Assembly: GCA_963665865.2 (NCBI GenBank)
Contig: CAXXWF010000001.1
Coordinates: forward strand, 124,001-188,000
Direction: 5' to 3'
Origin: PHAA01 sp963665865
GTDB taxonomy: Bacteria; Bacillota; Syntrophomonadia; Syntrophomonadales; Syntrophomonadaceae
Length of the DNA: 64,000 nucleotides
Both the position numbers and the translations under genes were made by a program. The notes under the pieces were generated by a model that searched no databases, was not told where the DNA came from, and was given only the letters and a program-made list of their open reading frames with translations. Shown here in pieces: positions 34,964 through 44,424 of the stretch (the first letter of the stretch is position 1; each line of letters starts with the position of its first letter).

Positions 34964-36118
34964 TTACATCAGATTCCATAATAATCTCTGCCTCTCAATG
35001 ATTCCTGGCAGAACGTCCATCACTCGGGCGATGTCGGCATCGGTATTATCTTTGCCCAGGGTCACCCGCAGCGAACTATGGGCTGCATCTTTAGTTAAAC
35101 CCAGGGCGGTTAGGACATGTGACGGATCGAAGGAGTTGGAGGTACAGGCTGAGCCCCCGGATACGGCAATACCCTCCGAATCTAGAAATATCAACATGGC
35201 AGCTCCCTCCACCCCCAGAAATACGAAACTTACATGACCGGGTAAACGGTTCTGGGGATCTCCGGTCAGATAAGCCTGGGGAATCTCATTAAGAATACGG
35301 CTGATTAGCATTTGGGCTAAACCCTGTAAATGATGCAAACGCTCTGGCATATTGTTCAAAGCCATCTCGGCAGCCTGGCCCAGCCCAACAATGCCCGGAA
35401 CATTTTCGGTACCCGAGCGCCAGGTTCGTTCCTGGCCTCCGCCGTGCAAGAGGGGAGCCGGTTTGATACCAGACCGGATATAGAGCGCCCCAATCCCCTT
35501 GGGACCATAGAACTTATGGGCGGACAGTGACAGGAGGTCCACATTTAATGATTTCACATCAACCGGTATGCGGCCGACCGTTTGCACTGCATCCGTATGA
35601 AAAACAATGCCCTTGGCGCGGGCTAGTTTTCCGATCTCCTCAATTGGTTCAATGGTGCCTATTTCATTATTGGCGTGCATGATACTAATGAGAATCGTAT
35701 CGGCGCGGATTGTTTTTGCGACTGTTTCAATATCCACCTGACCTAAGCGATTAACAGGCAGGTAAGTGGTTTCATAGCCCTGCCTCTCCAGGTACTTAAA
35801 AGTATCCAGAACGGCGTGGTGTTCAATTTTAGAGGTTATTAGGTGACGACCCCGGTTTTGATAGGTGTGAGCCGCACCGATAATAGCCATATTGTCAGAT
35901 TCTGTACCGCCGCTGGTGAAAACGATTTCCTCCGGACTGGCACCAATCAGAGCGGCGATTTGTTTACGCGCCTTTTCTATGGCCAGGCGGGCCTCGTTGC
36001 CATATCCATGAATACTGGACGGATTGCCAAATAAATTGGTAAGGGCGGAGCTCATAACCCGGGCTACTTCCGGATCAATGGGGGTTGTAGCGCTGTGATC
36101 CATATATATCTTTGACAT
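34964..36118 (-). CDS. Cysteine desulfurase (NifS/IscS type)
   Basis: 384 residues from the ATG at 36118, which has AAGGAG 8 bases upstream (an in-frame ATG 18 bases earlier precedes the ribosome site). PLP enzyme that takes sulfur from cysteine. Visible are YMDHSATTP, FTSGGTESDNMAI, the PLP lysine in SAHKFYGPKGIG (Lys202), and the persulfide cysteine in SGGSACTSNSFDPSHVL (Cys325) on a long group I-type loop. It is divergent from hydE and the IscU-like gene, so it probably supplies sulfur for their Fe-S work. Confidence 0.92.
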   Translation of the reverse strand: MSKIYMDHSATTPIDPEVARVMSSALTNLFGNPSSIHGYGNEARLAIEKARKQIAALIGASPEEIVFTSGGTESDNMAIIGAAHTYQNRGRHLITSKIEHHAVLDTFKYLERQGYETTYLPVNRLGQVDIETVAKTIRADTILISIMHANNEIGTIEPIEEIGKLARAKGIVFHTDAVQTVGRIPVDVKSLNVDLLSLSAHKFYGPKGIGALYIRSGIKPAPLLHGGGQERTWRSGTENVPGIVGLGQAAEMALNNMPERLHHLQGLAQMLISRILNEIPQAYLTGDPQNRLPGHVSFVFLGVEGAAMLIFLDSEGIAVSGGSACTSNSFDPSHVLTALGLTKDAAHSSLRVTLGKDNTDADIARVMDVLPGIIERQRLLWNLM

Positions 36119-36220
36119 ATTTTCACTCCTTGTCATTATAGATGCTATATTCTATTATAATAGTAATCCCATTGAGTTAGTCAATAAACCTAACTATATG
36201 ATTGAATAGGAGTATGAATT

Positions 36221-37276
36221 ATGACTGATGAACTATTTGTCAAGATTGACAATGATGAGGTTTTAACCAAAGACGATCTTGTCACTTTGTTGGCATTGAA
36301 TGAGCCGGATGAACTGGAAGGACTTTATCGCAGAGCAGACCTAATTCGGCAAAAATACGTAGGCAATGATGTACACCTGCGCGGTTTAATTGAGGTGTCC
36401 AATATCTGTAGAAAAAATTGCAGTTACTGTGGAATAAGAAGCGGTAATTCTAAGATTAAACGTTACCGCATGCCCGTTGAAGAGATTATGCAAGGGGTTA
36501 AACTGGCTGAAAGTTTCGGTTATAGAACGGTAGTGCTGCAGTCTGGGGAAGATCCATTCTACACGGTAGATGTCCTAGTGGATTTAATTAAGGAAATAAA
36601 ACGAGATACTAAGCTGGCTGTTACGCTTAGCATTGGCGAACGCAGCCGGGAGGAATACCAGAAGCTATTTGAGGCAGGAGCGGACCGATTTTTGTTGCGG
36701 TTTGAGACCTCCAACCCCATTCTTTATCAAAGCCTGCATCCTGATTCCGATTTTAAGCAGCGCATGCAAGCCCTGGTCTGGCTTAAAGAGATTGGTTTTC
36801 AGGTCGGGTCGGGAATAATGATAGGTCTGCCTGGTCAAACCCTGGAAGATCTGGCTATGGATATTCTTAAATTTAAGGAACTTGAGCTCGATATGATCGG
36901 AGTGGGGCCGTTTATATCCCACCCGGAAACCCCGCTGGCTGGAGCCGTTAATGGGACTGCCGATCTGACTTTAAAAGTGATTGCCCTGACCAGAATAGTC
37001 ACCCGTAATACCCATATTCCGGCGACCACGGCCCTGGCCACCCTGAGACCGGCAGATGGACGAGAGCAAGCTTTGCAGGCAGGGGCTAATGTTGTTATGC
37101 CCAATGTTACTCCTCTGAAATACCGGGATCTTTATGAGTTGTATCCTGAAAAAGTTTGCATAAATGAAGCTGCCGATCAGTGTCATAGCTGTATTCGGCA
37201 AAGAATATTCCGGGTAGGTCGATCAATTAGCACTGATTATGGACATTCTTTGAAAGGATCCTCCCTAGAGGTATAG
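36221..37276 (+). CDS. hydE: [FeFe]-hydrogenase maturase HydE (radical SAM)
   Basis: 351 residues. Radical-SAM motif CRKNCSYCG (Cys63, 67, 70), preceded by GLIEVSNI; SGEDPFYTVD and LSIGERSREEY fit HydE, and the C-terminal CHSCIRQRI may hold the auxiliary-cluster cysteines. HydE takes part in building the organometallic H-cluster subcluster. No hydF, hydG or hydrogenase gene is in the window. It starts a three-gene unit with the IscU-like and E1-like genes (gaps of 4 and 5 bp). Confidence 0.9.
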   Translation: MTDELFVKIDNDEVLTKDDLVTLLALNEPDELEGLYRRADLIRQKYVGNDVHLRGLIEVSNICRKNCSYCGIRSGNSKIKRYRMPVEEIMQGVKLAESFGYRTVVLQSGEDPFYTVDVLVDLIKEIKRDTKLAVTLSIGERSREEYQKLFEAGADRFLLRFETSNPILYQSLHPDSDFKQRMQALVWLKEIGFQVGSGIMIGLPGQTLEDLAMDILKFKELELDMIGVGPFISHPETPLAGAVNGTADLTLKVIALTRIVTRNTHIPATTALATLRPADGREQALQAGANVVMPNVTPLKYRDLYELYPEKVCINEAADQCHSCIRQRIFRVGRSISTDYGHSLKGSSLEV

Positions 37277-37280
37277 AGAT

Positions 37281-37658
37281 ATGTACAATGACTTAGTCTT
37301 GGATCATTTCACTGATCCGCGCAATGTAGGCGAAATAGTCAATGCCGATGGTATCGGCAATGTAGGTAATCCTGTGGATGGGGATAAGATTCGAATTTAT
37401 ATTAAGGTTGATAACAATATACTGACCGACATACGATTTAAGACTTTAGGTTGTGGGGCCGCAATAGCTGCCAGCAGCATGGTTACTGTAATGGCTAAAG
37501 GACAGCCACTGGAGGCATGCCTGAAGATAAGTAATGAAGACGTTGCCGAAGCTCTGGGAGGTCTGCCGCCAGAAAAACTAAGATGTTCTAACATAGCAGC
37601 CGATGCACTTCACAGTGCAATAGCTGATTATAGAGAGAAGTTGGCAGGGTCGAGGTAA
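37281..37658 (+). CDS. IscU/NifU-like scaffold protein lacking the first cluster cysteine
   Basis: 125 residues, IscU fold. The second and third ligand positions are kept (Cys58 in KTLGCGAAIAAS and Cys102 in KLRCSNIAADAL), but the first, normally Cys in NPxCGD, is Asp33 in GNPVDGD. The codon is GAT, two base changes from a Cys codon, so not a simple read error. It may hold an altered cluster or pass it on in another way. It is in one operon with hydE and the E1-like gene. Confidence 0.88.
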   Translation: MYNDLVLDHFTDPRNVGEIVNADGIGNVGNPVDGDKIRIYIKVDNNILTDIRFKTLGCGAAIAASSMVTVMAKGQPLEACLKISNEDVAEALGGLPPEKLRCSNIAADALHSAIADYREKLAGSR

Positions 37659-37663
37659 GTAAC

Positions 37664-39133
37664 ATGATACTACGCAAGGAACAGATTAATAGGTATTTAA
37701 GGCACATCATAATGCCGGAAATTAGCGGCCCCGGTCAGAGAAAGCTGCTCGATGCAACGGTTGAGGTGCTGTCAGAATCGGCTGAAGCAGCCGCGCCATT
37801 ACTATACTATTTGGCGGCCGTGGGAATTGGTAAAATAAATTGTGGGTTGGCGGATAATCAAGGTCAGGACGTGTTGTTCAATAATTTAAGGGATTTGAAC
37901 GGCGATATTGCAATTACTTCCGACAGCAAGGCTCCTGAAAAAATTATGCCGGGAGATCTAGCCTGTAGAATCATCTTTGGCAGCGAAACCTATGCTATCG
38001 ATAATTTATGCAATGAATTTGGAAGCGGGAGCACGACCATTATAGCGCTCAATCGGGGATGGGATGGGTATATACAGGTATTGCAGCCGCCTGAGCAAAT
38101 GGACAATATTTTAGCTGAATTGCTGAAGCCCAAACGTGATTATATTACCCCTAACAAAATGGGAAGCATATTTTCAACCTGCCTTCTAGGTGCCCTAACA
38201 ACTATTGAAGTGATTAAACTAATGCTCAGTATCGGAACATCTGCTTACAATCCGTTAAGTTTTGATTTGTTGGCCATGAGTTTTGAAAATCAAGAAGAAG
38301 ACAAACCAGCAGTTAGTCAATTTTTTAAATCTATTGGGGAAGCCGACAAATGCAAGTCTATATCCCCTGATGCAGATGGATTTAGTGAAGGAACCCCCAA
38401 AAGTCTTACGAACCGAAAGGCTCTAATAGTCGGAACCGGGGGACTGGGATCACCGGCGGCGTACGCGCTGGCCAGGGCAGGTATAGGAACCATTGGGCTG
38501 GTGGATTATGACACTGTAGACATTAGCAACCTAAACCGACAGATTCTCCACTCAACCTCGCGCCTGGGCTTTCTCAAGGTTGATTCAGCGGAGATATTCC
38601 TGCGGCAACTGAATCCTGATGTCTCTATAGTCAAACATAACATCGACTTTAATTCAGACAATGCGGCTGAAATCATAAATGGATACGATGTAATTATTGA
38701 TGGAGTGGACAACTTTCCGACGCGTTACCTGCTAAATGATGCCTGTGTCCTGAACCAAAAGCCTATGATTGAGGCTGGAGTATCTGGATTTGCTGGGATA
38801 GGGATTACGATTATCCCAGGGCATAGCATGTGTTACCGTTGTCTTTTCCCTCAAATGCCTGCCCCAGGCACGATACCGTCGTGTTCAGAGACGGGTGTGC
38901 TGGGTCCCGTGCCGGGTGTTATGGGTTTTATTGAAGCCTGCGAAGCTGCTAAATTGCTGACTGGTCAAGGCAAGATATTGACAGATTCCTTACTGGCCTT
39001 TGATGCTCTCGATCTTAGTTTTGAAGTCTTGCAGAGCGGGAAAAATGAGGCATGTCCTTTATGTGGCTTAAACCCAACAGTTAAAGAATTACAGAACTAT
39101 AAACTTAGGTGCGATACTTTGGAACCGGCTTAA
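37664..39133 (+). CDS. Tandem E1-like (ThiF/MoeB) protein with a degenerate N-terminal half
   Basis: 489 residues. The C-terminal half (about 245-480) is a complete ThiF/MoeB-type adenylating enzyme: GTGGLGSPAAYALARAG (GTGGLG at 257-262), DYDTVDISNLNRQILH, the Zn cysteines CYRC and CPLC, and SCSETGVLGPVPGVMG. The N-terminal half (1-235) opens exactly like MoeB (INRYLRHIIMPEISGPGQRKLLDA), but the ATP loop reads VLSESAEAAAPL instead of GxGGxG, and later motifs are lost. This is a fused pseudo-E1 plus active E1. The likely role is to adenylate or sulfurate a small ubiquitin-like carrier; the partner is unknown. Third gene after hydE. Confidence 0.85.
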   Translation: MILRKEQINRYLRHIIMPEISGPGQRKLLDATVEVLSESAEAAAPLLYYLAAVGIGKINCGLADNQGQDVLFNNLRDLNGDIAITSDSKAPEKIMPGDLACRIIFGSETYAIDNLCNEFGSGSTTIIALNRGWDGYIQVLQPPEQMDNILAELLKPKRDYITPNKMGSIFSTCLLGALTTIEVIKLMLSIGTSAYNPLSFDLLAMSFENQEEDKPAVSQFFKSIGEADKCKSISPDADGFSEGTPKSLTNRKALIVGTGGLGSPAAYALARAGIGTIGLVDYDTVDISNLNRQILHSTSRLGFLKVDSAEIFLRQLNPDVSIVKHNIDFNSDNAAEIINGYDVIIDGVDNFPTRYLLNDACVLNQKPMIEAGVSGFAGIGITIIPGHSMCYRCLFPQMPAPGTIPSCSETGVLGPVPGVMGFIEACEAAKLLTGQGKILTDSLLAFDALDLSFEVLQSGKNEACPLCGLNPTVKELQNYKLRCDTLEPA

Positions 39134-39342
39134 TTTCTTGGGCAACAGGCATGGTTATATAATAATATTCCGTTAAGGAGAGTATGATTAAGATTATTGA
39201 TTGAGCAGCCTAGGGCGTTGTGTCTAACGAACAAGGATGCCCTGCCCCAAAAACCTGTACCTGCAATATCTAACACCAATAAATGCTTCGCAATACTGTG
39301 GTAACTCCTGGACGAGCTATTTGGCCAGACTTTGTTTGCGAT

Positions 39343-39375
39343 CTTCATAATATCCACACAAATACTTCTTAAAAT
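39343..39375 (+). promoter_or_regulatory. Metal-island promoter element 1 (copA distal)
   Basis: Direct repeats CTTCATAATAT (39343-39353) and CCACACAAATA (39354-39364), 5 bp, then the -10 TAAAAT (39370-39375). Confidence 0.75.
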
Positions 39376-39391
39376 TTAAGCAAATATGAAC

Positions 39392-39424
39392 ATCCTCATT
39401 ATCTACCCATCAGGCAACTATAAT
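39392..39424 (+). promoter_or_regulatory. Metal-island promoter element 2 (copA proximal)
   Basis: ATCCTCATTAT (39392-39402) and CTACCCATCAG (39403-39413), 5 bp, TATAAT (39419-39424). It is aligned base for base with the element before the response regulator (CATTATCTACxCAT ... TATAAT). A further extended -10 at 39454 shares its context TTGGTATAATAA with 48256. Confidence 0.7.
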
Positions 39425-39541
39425 CAGGAGCTTAGTGTATTGCAGTTGTTTGTTGGTATAATAAGGTTAAGCTGTGCGTTTGGATCTCGACGAGGTCAGC
39501 GGAATTAGATCCTGATTACCATAGGTGAAGAGGGGAACAAG

Positions 39542-42019
39542 ATGATTAACAAAGAATCAATTAAAATATCAGGTATGAGTTGTGCGGCCTGTGCTGCCAG
39601 GATTGAGAAAGGTTTAAACAAGCTTGCAGGTGTAGAGTCGGCCAATGTCAATCTGGCTATGGAACGAGCTACGGTTGAGTACGATGACAAACTGGTCCAG
39701 CCTCGCCAGTTTGATGAGCTAATTACCAAACTGGGTTATGCAGTTATTCACGAGAAGACTGAAGAGGCTGGTCAGGCGAACCTGAAAATATCAGGCATGA
39801 CCTGCGCGGCCTGTTCCGCGCGCATTGAAAAGAAGCTGAATACCCTGGAGGGGGTTAAGCAGGCCAATGTAAACCTAACTACCGAAAGGGCTAGTATCTC
39901 CTTCGATCCAAATCGGATCAAGGTCGGGGCTATGATCGATGCGATCAAGGCTCTCGGCTATAGCGCTGATAAAATTGAGGATATCAGCCGTGATCAGGAA
40001 AAAGAACTTAAAGAAACGGAAATCAAAAACATGCGGATCGCCCTACTGGCTTCCGCGTTACTTAGCTTACCGCTGGTAACTGCCATGGTTCTGAGTATGT
40101 TTAATGTCCAAAGCCCGCTGCTGGCTATTCTGCACAATCAGTATTTTCAGTTAGCTGTAGCTACACCGGTTCAGTTCGTTATTGGGGCCAGATTTTATAA
40201 ACAGTCATATTACGCCTTAAGGTCCGGGAGCGCCAATATGGACGTGCTGATTGCCATGGGTACTTCGGCTGCTTATTTTTTCAGCCTATATAATGTTTTT
40301 TTCGAAACGGTTCCAGCCGGTATGATGAAAGATCTGTATTTCGAAGCATCGGCCATTATCATCACCCTAATTTTGCTGGGCAAGTATCTGGAAGCGGTTG
40401 CCAAAGGTAAGACCTCCGAAGCCATCAAGAAACTGGCGCAGTTGCAAGCCAAGACCGCCCGGGTGGTAAGGCAGGGCGAGGAAATGGATATTCCTATAGA
40501 AGAAGTTGAACTGGGTGACATTGTAGTGGTAAGACCAGGTGAGAAAGTACCCGTAGATGGCAAGATTATAGAAGGCAATTCATCCCTGGATGAATCCATG
40601 CTTACTGGGGAAAGTCTCCCCACTGACAAAAAGGCTGGGGATTTGGTCTATGGAGCTACTATTAATAAATTCGGAGTATTTAAGCTTGAAGCTACTCGGG
40701 TGGGAAAAGACACAGCCCTGGCCCAGATTATTAAAATGGTGGAAGATGCTCAAGGCTCCAAAGCACCCATCCAAAAGATAGCCGACCAGGTGGCCGGAGT
40801 TTTTGTGCCGGTTGTATTAGTCATAGCTTTAGGAACCTTTGTGGCCTGGTACTTCACCGGAGCTGGTATTAACAAATCGCTAATAAGTGCGGTTGCCGTA
40901 CTGGTTATAGCCTGTCCCTGCGCATTGGGTCTGGCAACTCCCACCGCGATAATGGTTGGAACCGGGAAAGGCGCAGAAAACGGAATCCTCATCAAGGGCG
41001 GCGAACATCTGGAAATGGCCTATAAGGTTAATACGGTTATCCTTGATAAAACCGGCACGATAACCAAAGGGAAGCCAGAAGTTACTGATGTGATCAGATT
41101 GGGCTCATTAGATGAAAACACAATATTAAAGATGGCTGCCCAGGCTGAAAAGGGTTCGGAACATCCACTGGGGGTAGCGGTTTATGAAAAAGGGAAGCAA
41201 CAATACGGCCAGTTGAATGACCCGGAAAGCTTTGCGGCGATTCCTGGCAAGGGAGTTACAGCGGTCATAGATGCTCAAGAAATATTGGTCGGAACCAGGA
41301 AACTGATGATAGGCCACGGTATAGCCACAGATGCGATTGAAAAGGATATTGTCAGCTTGGAAGATCAAGGTAAGACCGCTATGATTATGGCTGTAAATGG
41401 CAAACTGGAGTCCATCCTGGCGGTGGCTGATACTCTTAAGGATAGTTCCCGGGAAGCAATTGCCGACCTGCAGGATATGGGTATAGAGGTCTATATGATA
41501 ACCGGTGACAACCAGCGCACCGCCAATGCCATTGCCCGTCAGGTAGGCATTACTACGGTCCTGGCAGAAGTGCTGCCGGAAAACAAAGCACGCGAGGTTG
41601 AAAAACTCCAGGCTCAGGGTAAAACAGTAGCGATGGTGGGAGATGGCATCAATGATGCTCCTGCTCTAGCCACAGCTGATATTGGAATGGCGATGGGGAC
41701 AGGTACTGATGTGGCTATGGAAGCAGCGGACATCACATTGATGCGGGGCGATTTGAGAACCATACCAGCTGCTATAAGACTTTCCCGCCAAACGATTAGA
41801 AAGATCAAACAAAACCTTTTTTGGGCTTTCATATATAATATTATTGGCATCCCCTTTGCCGCCCTGGGGATGCTGAATCCCATTATCGCAGGCGCCGCTA
41901 TGGCCTTCAGTTCTGTATCAGTTGTGACTAATTCGTTGAGTCTCAAAAGATACAATCCTAATAGAACAACTACCTCAACAGATACTGCCGAAGGTTGGAA
42001 ACTGCCTAATAAGAACTGA
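39542..42019 (+). CDS. copA: Cu(I)-exporting P1B-type ATPase
   Basis: 825 residues. Two N-terminal HMA domains with GMSCAAC (Cys14, 17) and GMTCAAC (Cys88, 91), eight membrane helices, TGES actuator motif, the CPC copper site (458-460), DKTGT phosphorylation site (Asp502), SEHPLG, and GDGINDAPAL. Exports Cu(I) from the cytoplasm. Followed after 46 bp by the chaperone copZ. Two copies of the metal-island promoter element lie upstream. Confidence 0.95.
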   Translation: MINKESIKISGMSCAACAARIEKGLNKLAGVESANVNLAMERATVEYDDKLVQPRQFDELITKLGYAVIHEKTEEAGQANLKISGMTCAACSARIEKKLNTLEGVKQANVNLTTERASISFDPNRIKVGAMIDAIKALGYSADKIEDISRDQEKELKETEIKNMRIALLASALLSLPLVTAMVLSMFNVQSPLLAILHNQYFQLAVATPVQFVIGARFYKQSYYALRSGSANMDVLIAMGTSAAYFFSLYNVFFETVPAGMMKDLYFEASAIIITLILLGKYLEAVAKGKTSEAIKKLAQLQAKTARVVRQGEEMDIPIEEVELGDIVVVRPGEKVPVDGKIIEGNSSLDESMLTGESLPTDKKAGDLVYGATINKFGVFKLEATRVGKDTALAQIIKMVEDAQGSKAPIQKIADQVAGVFVPVVLVIALGTFVAWYFTGAGINKSLISAVAVLVIACPCALGLATPTAIMVGTGKGAENGILIKGGEHLEMAYKVNTVILDKTGTITKGKPEVTDVIRLGSLDENTILKMAAQAEKGSEHPLGVAVYEKGKQQYGQLNDPESFAAIPGKGVTAVIDAQEILVGTRKLMIGHGIATDAIEKDIVSLEDQGKTAMIMAVNGKLESILAVADTLKDSSREAIADLQDMGIEVYMITGDNQRTANAIARQVGITTVLAEVLPENKAREVEKLQAQGKTVAMVGDGINDAPALATADIGMAMGTGTDVAMEAADITLMRGDLRTIPAAIRLSRQTIRKIKQNLFWAFIYNIIGIPFAALGMLNPIIAGAAMAFSSVSVVTNSLSLKRYNPNRTTTSTDTAEGWKLPNKN

Positions 42020-42065
42020 TGGGGGAAACCTTTCAATCAGAATAAATTAAGAAGGAGATGTTATT

Positions 42066-42278
42066 ATGTCTAGTGAAACCAAAACGCTCAATGTCGAAGG
42101 AATGTCCTGCATGCACTGCGTTAATGCTGTAAAAAACGCAGTAGGATCTCTGCCAGGTATAAGCAAAGTCGACGTAGATCTGGAGGGAAAAAAGGTTGCA
42201 GTTGAATATGACTCGAATCAGGTGAATATTGAGAAAATCAAAGATAAGATTGAAGATGCAGGTTACGAGGTAGTCTAA
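42066..42278 (+). CDS. copZ: Copper chaperone CopZ
   Basis: 70 residues, one HMA fold with GMSCMHC as the Cu(I) site. Delivers copper to CopA. AAGGAGATG is well placed. The terminator after it is the insertion point of a group II intron. Confidence 0.95.
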   Translation: MSSETKTLNVEGMSCMHCVNAVKNAVGSLPGISKVDVDLEGKKVAVEYDSNQVNIEKIKDKIEDAGYEVV

Positions 42279-42352
42279 AAACTCAATAACCACTACAATA
42301 CCAACCTGAGGAAAGACCAAAACAGAGTGAGCGTATTTGAGCCAATCTATAG

Positions 42353-42384
42353 GACAGACAGAATAATTTGTCTGTCTTATTTTT
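42353..42384 (+). terminator. copA-copZ terminator, target of the group IIC intron
   Basis: GACAGACA (42353-42360) and TGTCTGTC (42369-42376) form a perfect 8-bp stem with an 8-nt loop, then TTATTTTT. The intron's first base follows the T-run directly. Confidence 0.9.
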
Positions 42385-44303
42385 GTGCGCCCGGCATGGG
42401 CGCACACTAGTCGGTGAAAGTCCGATACGGGGGCTGGTAGTGCCAACCGTTAGCCAAGAGCAAGGGTGTCCATCGTGAGATGGAATCTGAAGGAAGCTGG
42501 AGGCAAAGCACCGAACCGAGGTACACGAACCGCATTCGAGGCTCAACCAAGTGGATGAGGTTGCAAAACAAACCGAAGTCCAAAACTACCCGAAACTTGG
42601 AGAGTAAATGCGGCGGTTACATGGTGTGAAAGTGTGCGTTCTTACCCGGGGAGATCTGAGCAATAAGTCAGCAAGGATGAAACTTCTGGTCTGGCAACCT
42701 GTGCAGCGATGTACAGCTGAATGCTCAGAAGTCAGCAGAGGTCATAGTACCATGGGAAAATCGTAACCGTGGGAAGGACCGAACATCAAGGAGGCTTCAA
42801 CTTTGTCGTACTCAAAGGGAATACAGAAAGAGCAGATAACTTCAAAAGAAGGTCGTCCAGTGGAAGTAGTAGTGGAACTGCGAGGTAAACCGGAGATGCC
42901 CAGTATCCCATTGGCGGAGACAAAGAGAGAAAGCGAAGTCGGTGCAAAAGACGAAACCAGTAACCTGCTCGAAAGAATACTCGCCCGAGAAAATATGTTA
43001 AAGGCGATAAAACGAGTAATTGCTAACAAGGGAAGCCATGGAGTCGACGGTATGAGAGTCGATGAACTTCGGCCATTTATCATAGAAAACTGGCTGAACA
43101 TAAAGCAGAAGTTACTGACAGGGAAATACTATCCCTCACCTGTGAGGAGAGTGGAAATCCCGAAAGCAGATGGAAGTAAGAGATTACTTGGAATCCCAAC
43201 CGTACTAGACAGATTGATACAACAAGCCATAGCTCAAGAGCTGAGCGCAATCTATGAACCCACCTTTTCACCTCACAGCTACGGATTTAGGCCCTTAAAA
43301 AAGTGCCCATCAGGCAATAAAGCAAGCCAGGGAGTATATTAACCAGGGTAATAGATGGGTAGTAGATACCGACCTGGAGAAATTCTTTGACAAAGTCAAC
43401 CATGACATCCTGATGGAAAGACTATCCCGAAAGATAAAAGATAAACGGGTACTAAAACTTATCCGCAAATATCTGGAATCAGGAATAATGGTAAACGGAA
43501 TCAAGATCAACTCCGGTGAAGGAACACCGCAAGGAGGGCCGCTGAGTCCATTATTAGCTAATATCCTGCTGGATGAAGTGGATAAAGAATTAGAGATAAG
43601 AGGACACAAGTTCTGTCGCTTTGCCGATGATATGAACATTTATGTCAAAAGCAAGAAGGCAGGGCATAGAGTTATGAAAAGCATTCAAAGGCTCATAGAG
43701 GGAAAGCTGAAGCTCAAAATAAATCAAGTGAAGAGCGCGGTTGATATTGTATCAAGAAGAAAGTTTTTAGGATTCTCCTTTTACTTTAGCCGAAGGGGTG
43801 CTGAGATACGCATCCATGAGAAATCATACCAAAGATTCAAAGATAAGATAGGGAATTAACCAACCGCAACCGAAGTATGAACAACGAATACCGTCTTGAG
43901 AAAATCAGACAATATACGACCGGATGGATAAATTACTTCGGAATAGCCAAGGCCGCAGGCAAGCTCAACAAGTTAGAAGAGTGGCTGCGACGTAGGATTA
44001 GAGCGTGCATCTGGAAACAGTGGAAAAGGATAAAGACCAGACGTATCAACCTGATTAAGTTGGGAATCCCCGAGGGGAAAGCATGGGAATTTGCCAATAC
44101 AAGAAAGGGATACTGGAGAATCTCCAATAGCCCTGTTTTGGCAAGGACACTGACTAATCAATATCTCGAAAATCTCGGATATAACAGCATCTGTAAAAGA
44201 TATCGTCAGATACACTTAACTTGATGAACCGCCGTATACCGAACGGTACGTACGGTGGTGTGAGAGGTCGCTGGGTAGATTAACTACTCAGCTCCTACTC
44301 GAT
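42385..44303 (+). mobile_element. Group IIC (bacterial class C) intron
   Basis: The 5' end GTGCGCCCGGCATGGGCGC and the following AGGGTGTCC, GGAATCTGAAGGAAGC and TTCTTACCCGGGGAG blocks match the Oceanobacillus iheyensis group IIC intron pattern that I recognise. Domain V is GAACCGCCGTATACCGAACG with GTACGTACGGTGGTG and the run to GAGAGG (about 44224-44270). Domain VI is a GCTGGGTAG/CTACTCAGC hairpin with a bulged A, and the 3' end is CCTACTCGAT. It sits right behind an intrinsic terminator, the known target of class C introns. The internal reverse transcriptase is broken. Exact ends are set by motif, not by comparison with an empty site. Confidence 0.92.
42803..44224 (+). pseudogene. ltrA: Group II intron-encoded reverse transcriptase/maturase, frameshifted twice
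   Basis: Three fragments in frames 2, 0 and 2 make one protein. Fragment 1 (42803 to about 43297) has RT blocks up to EPTFSPHSYGFRPLK. An extra A in the A-run at about 43300 shifts to fragment 2 (about 43305-43850), with GTPQGGPLSPLLANI and the catalytic FADD (YADD position). A missing base near 43850, before GGGAATTAACC, shifts to fragment 3 (to 44224), the maturase/X region with YTTGWINYFG and KGYWRIS. Both lesions are single-base. Either the intron cannot make its own RT, or recoding would be needed. Confidence 0.9.
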
Positions 44304-44342
44304 TCATTTTTCAAAATCTTTTGGACTATGATTTCTTTGTTC

Positions 44343-44371
44343 TTGACTAGATTTGTGGAGATCATTATAAT
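44343..44371 (+). promoter_or_regulatory. cadCA promoter
   Basis: TTGACT (44343-44348), exactly 17 bp, TATAAT (44366-44371). It starts only 40 bp after the intron 3' end. Confidence 0.85.
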
Positions 44372-44374
44372 ATA

Positions 44375-44396
44375 CATATGAACGAATGATCATATG
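44375..44396 (+). promoter_or_regulatory. CadC/ArsR operator
   Basis: CATATGA (44375-44381) and TCATATG (44390-44396) are perfect 7-bp arms with an 8-bp spacer, directly downstream of the -10. This resembles the palindromes bound by SmtB/CadC repressors and would block transcription of cadC-cadA until metal binds. Confidence 0.75.
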
Positions 44397-44424
44397 AGCA
44401 TAGAATATTGCGAGGAGGGTCAAA

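Larger units (their letters stand above)
39134..39541 (+). other. Intergenic control region upstream of copA
   Basis: 408 bp with no convincing gene. An abortive start (AAGGAG, then ATG and six codons) lies near 39187. The 3' half carries two copies of the metal-island promoter element and an extended -10 (TGGTATAAT, 39454-39462), listed separately or in the findings. Confidence 0.6.

Noticed and set aside
39130..39357. Minus-strand frame of 75 codons upstream of copA
   Set aside because: No ribosome site, no family resemblance, and it overlaps the promoter element at 39343; treated as non-coding.
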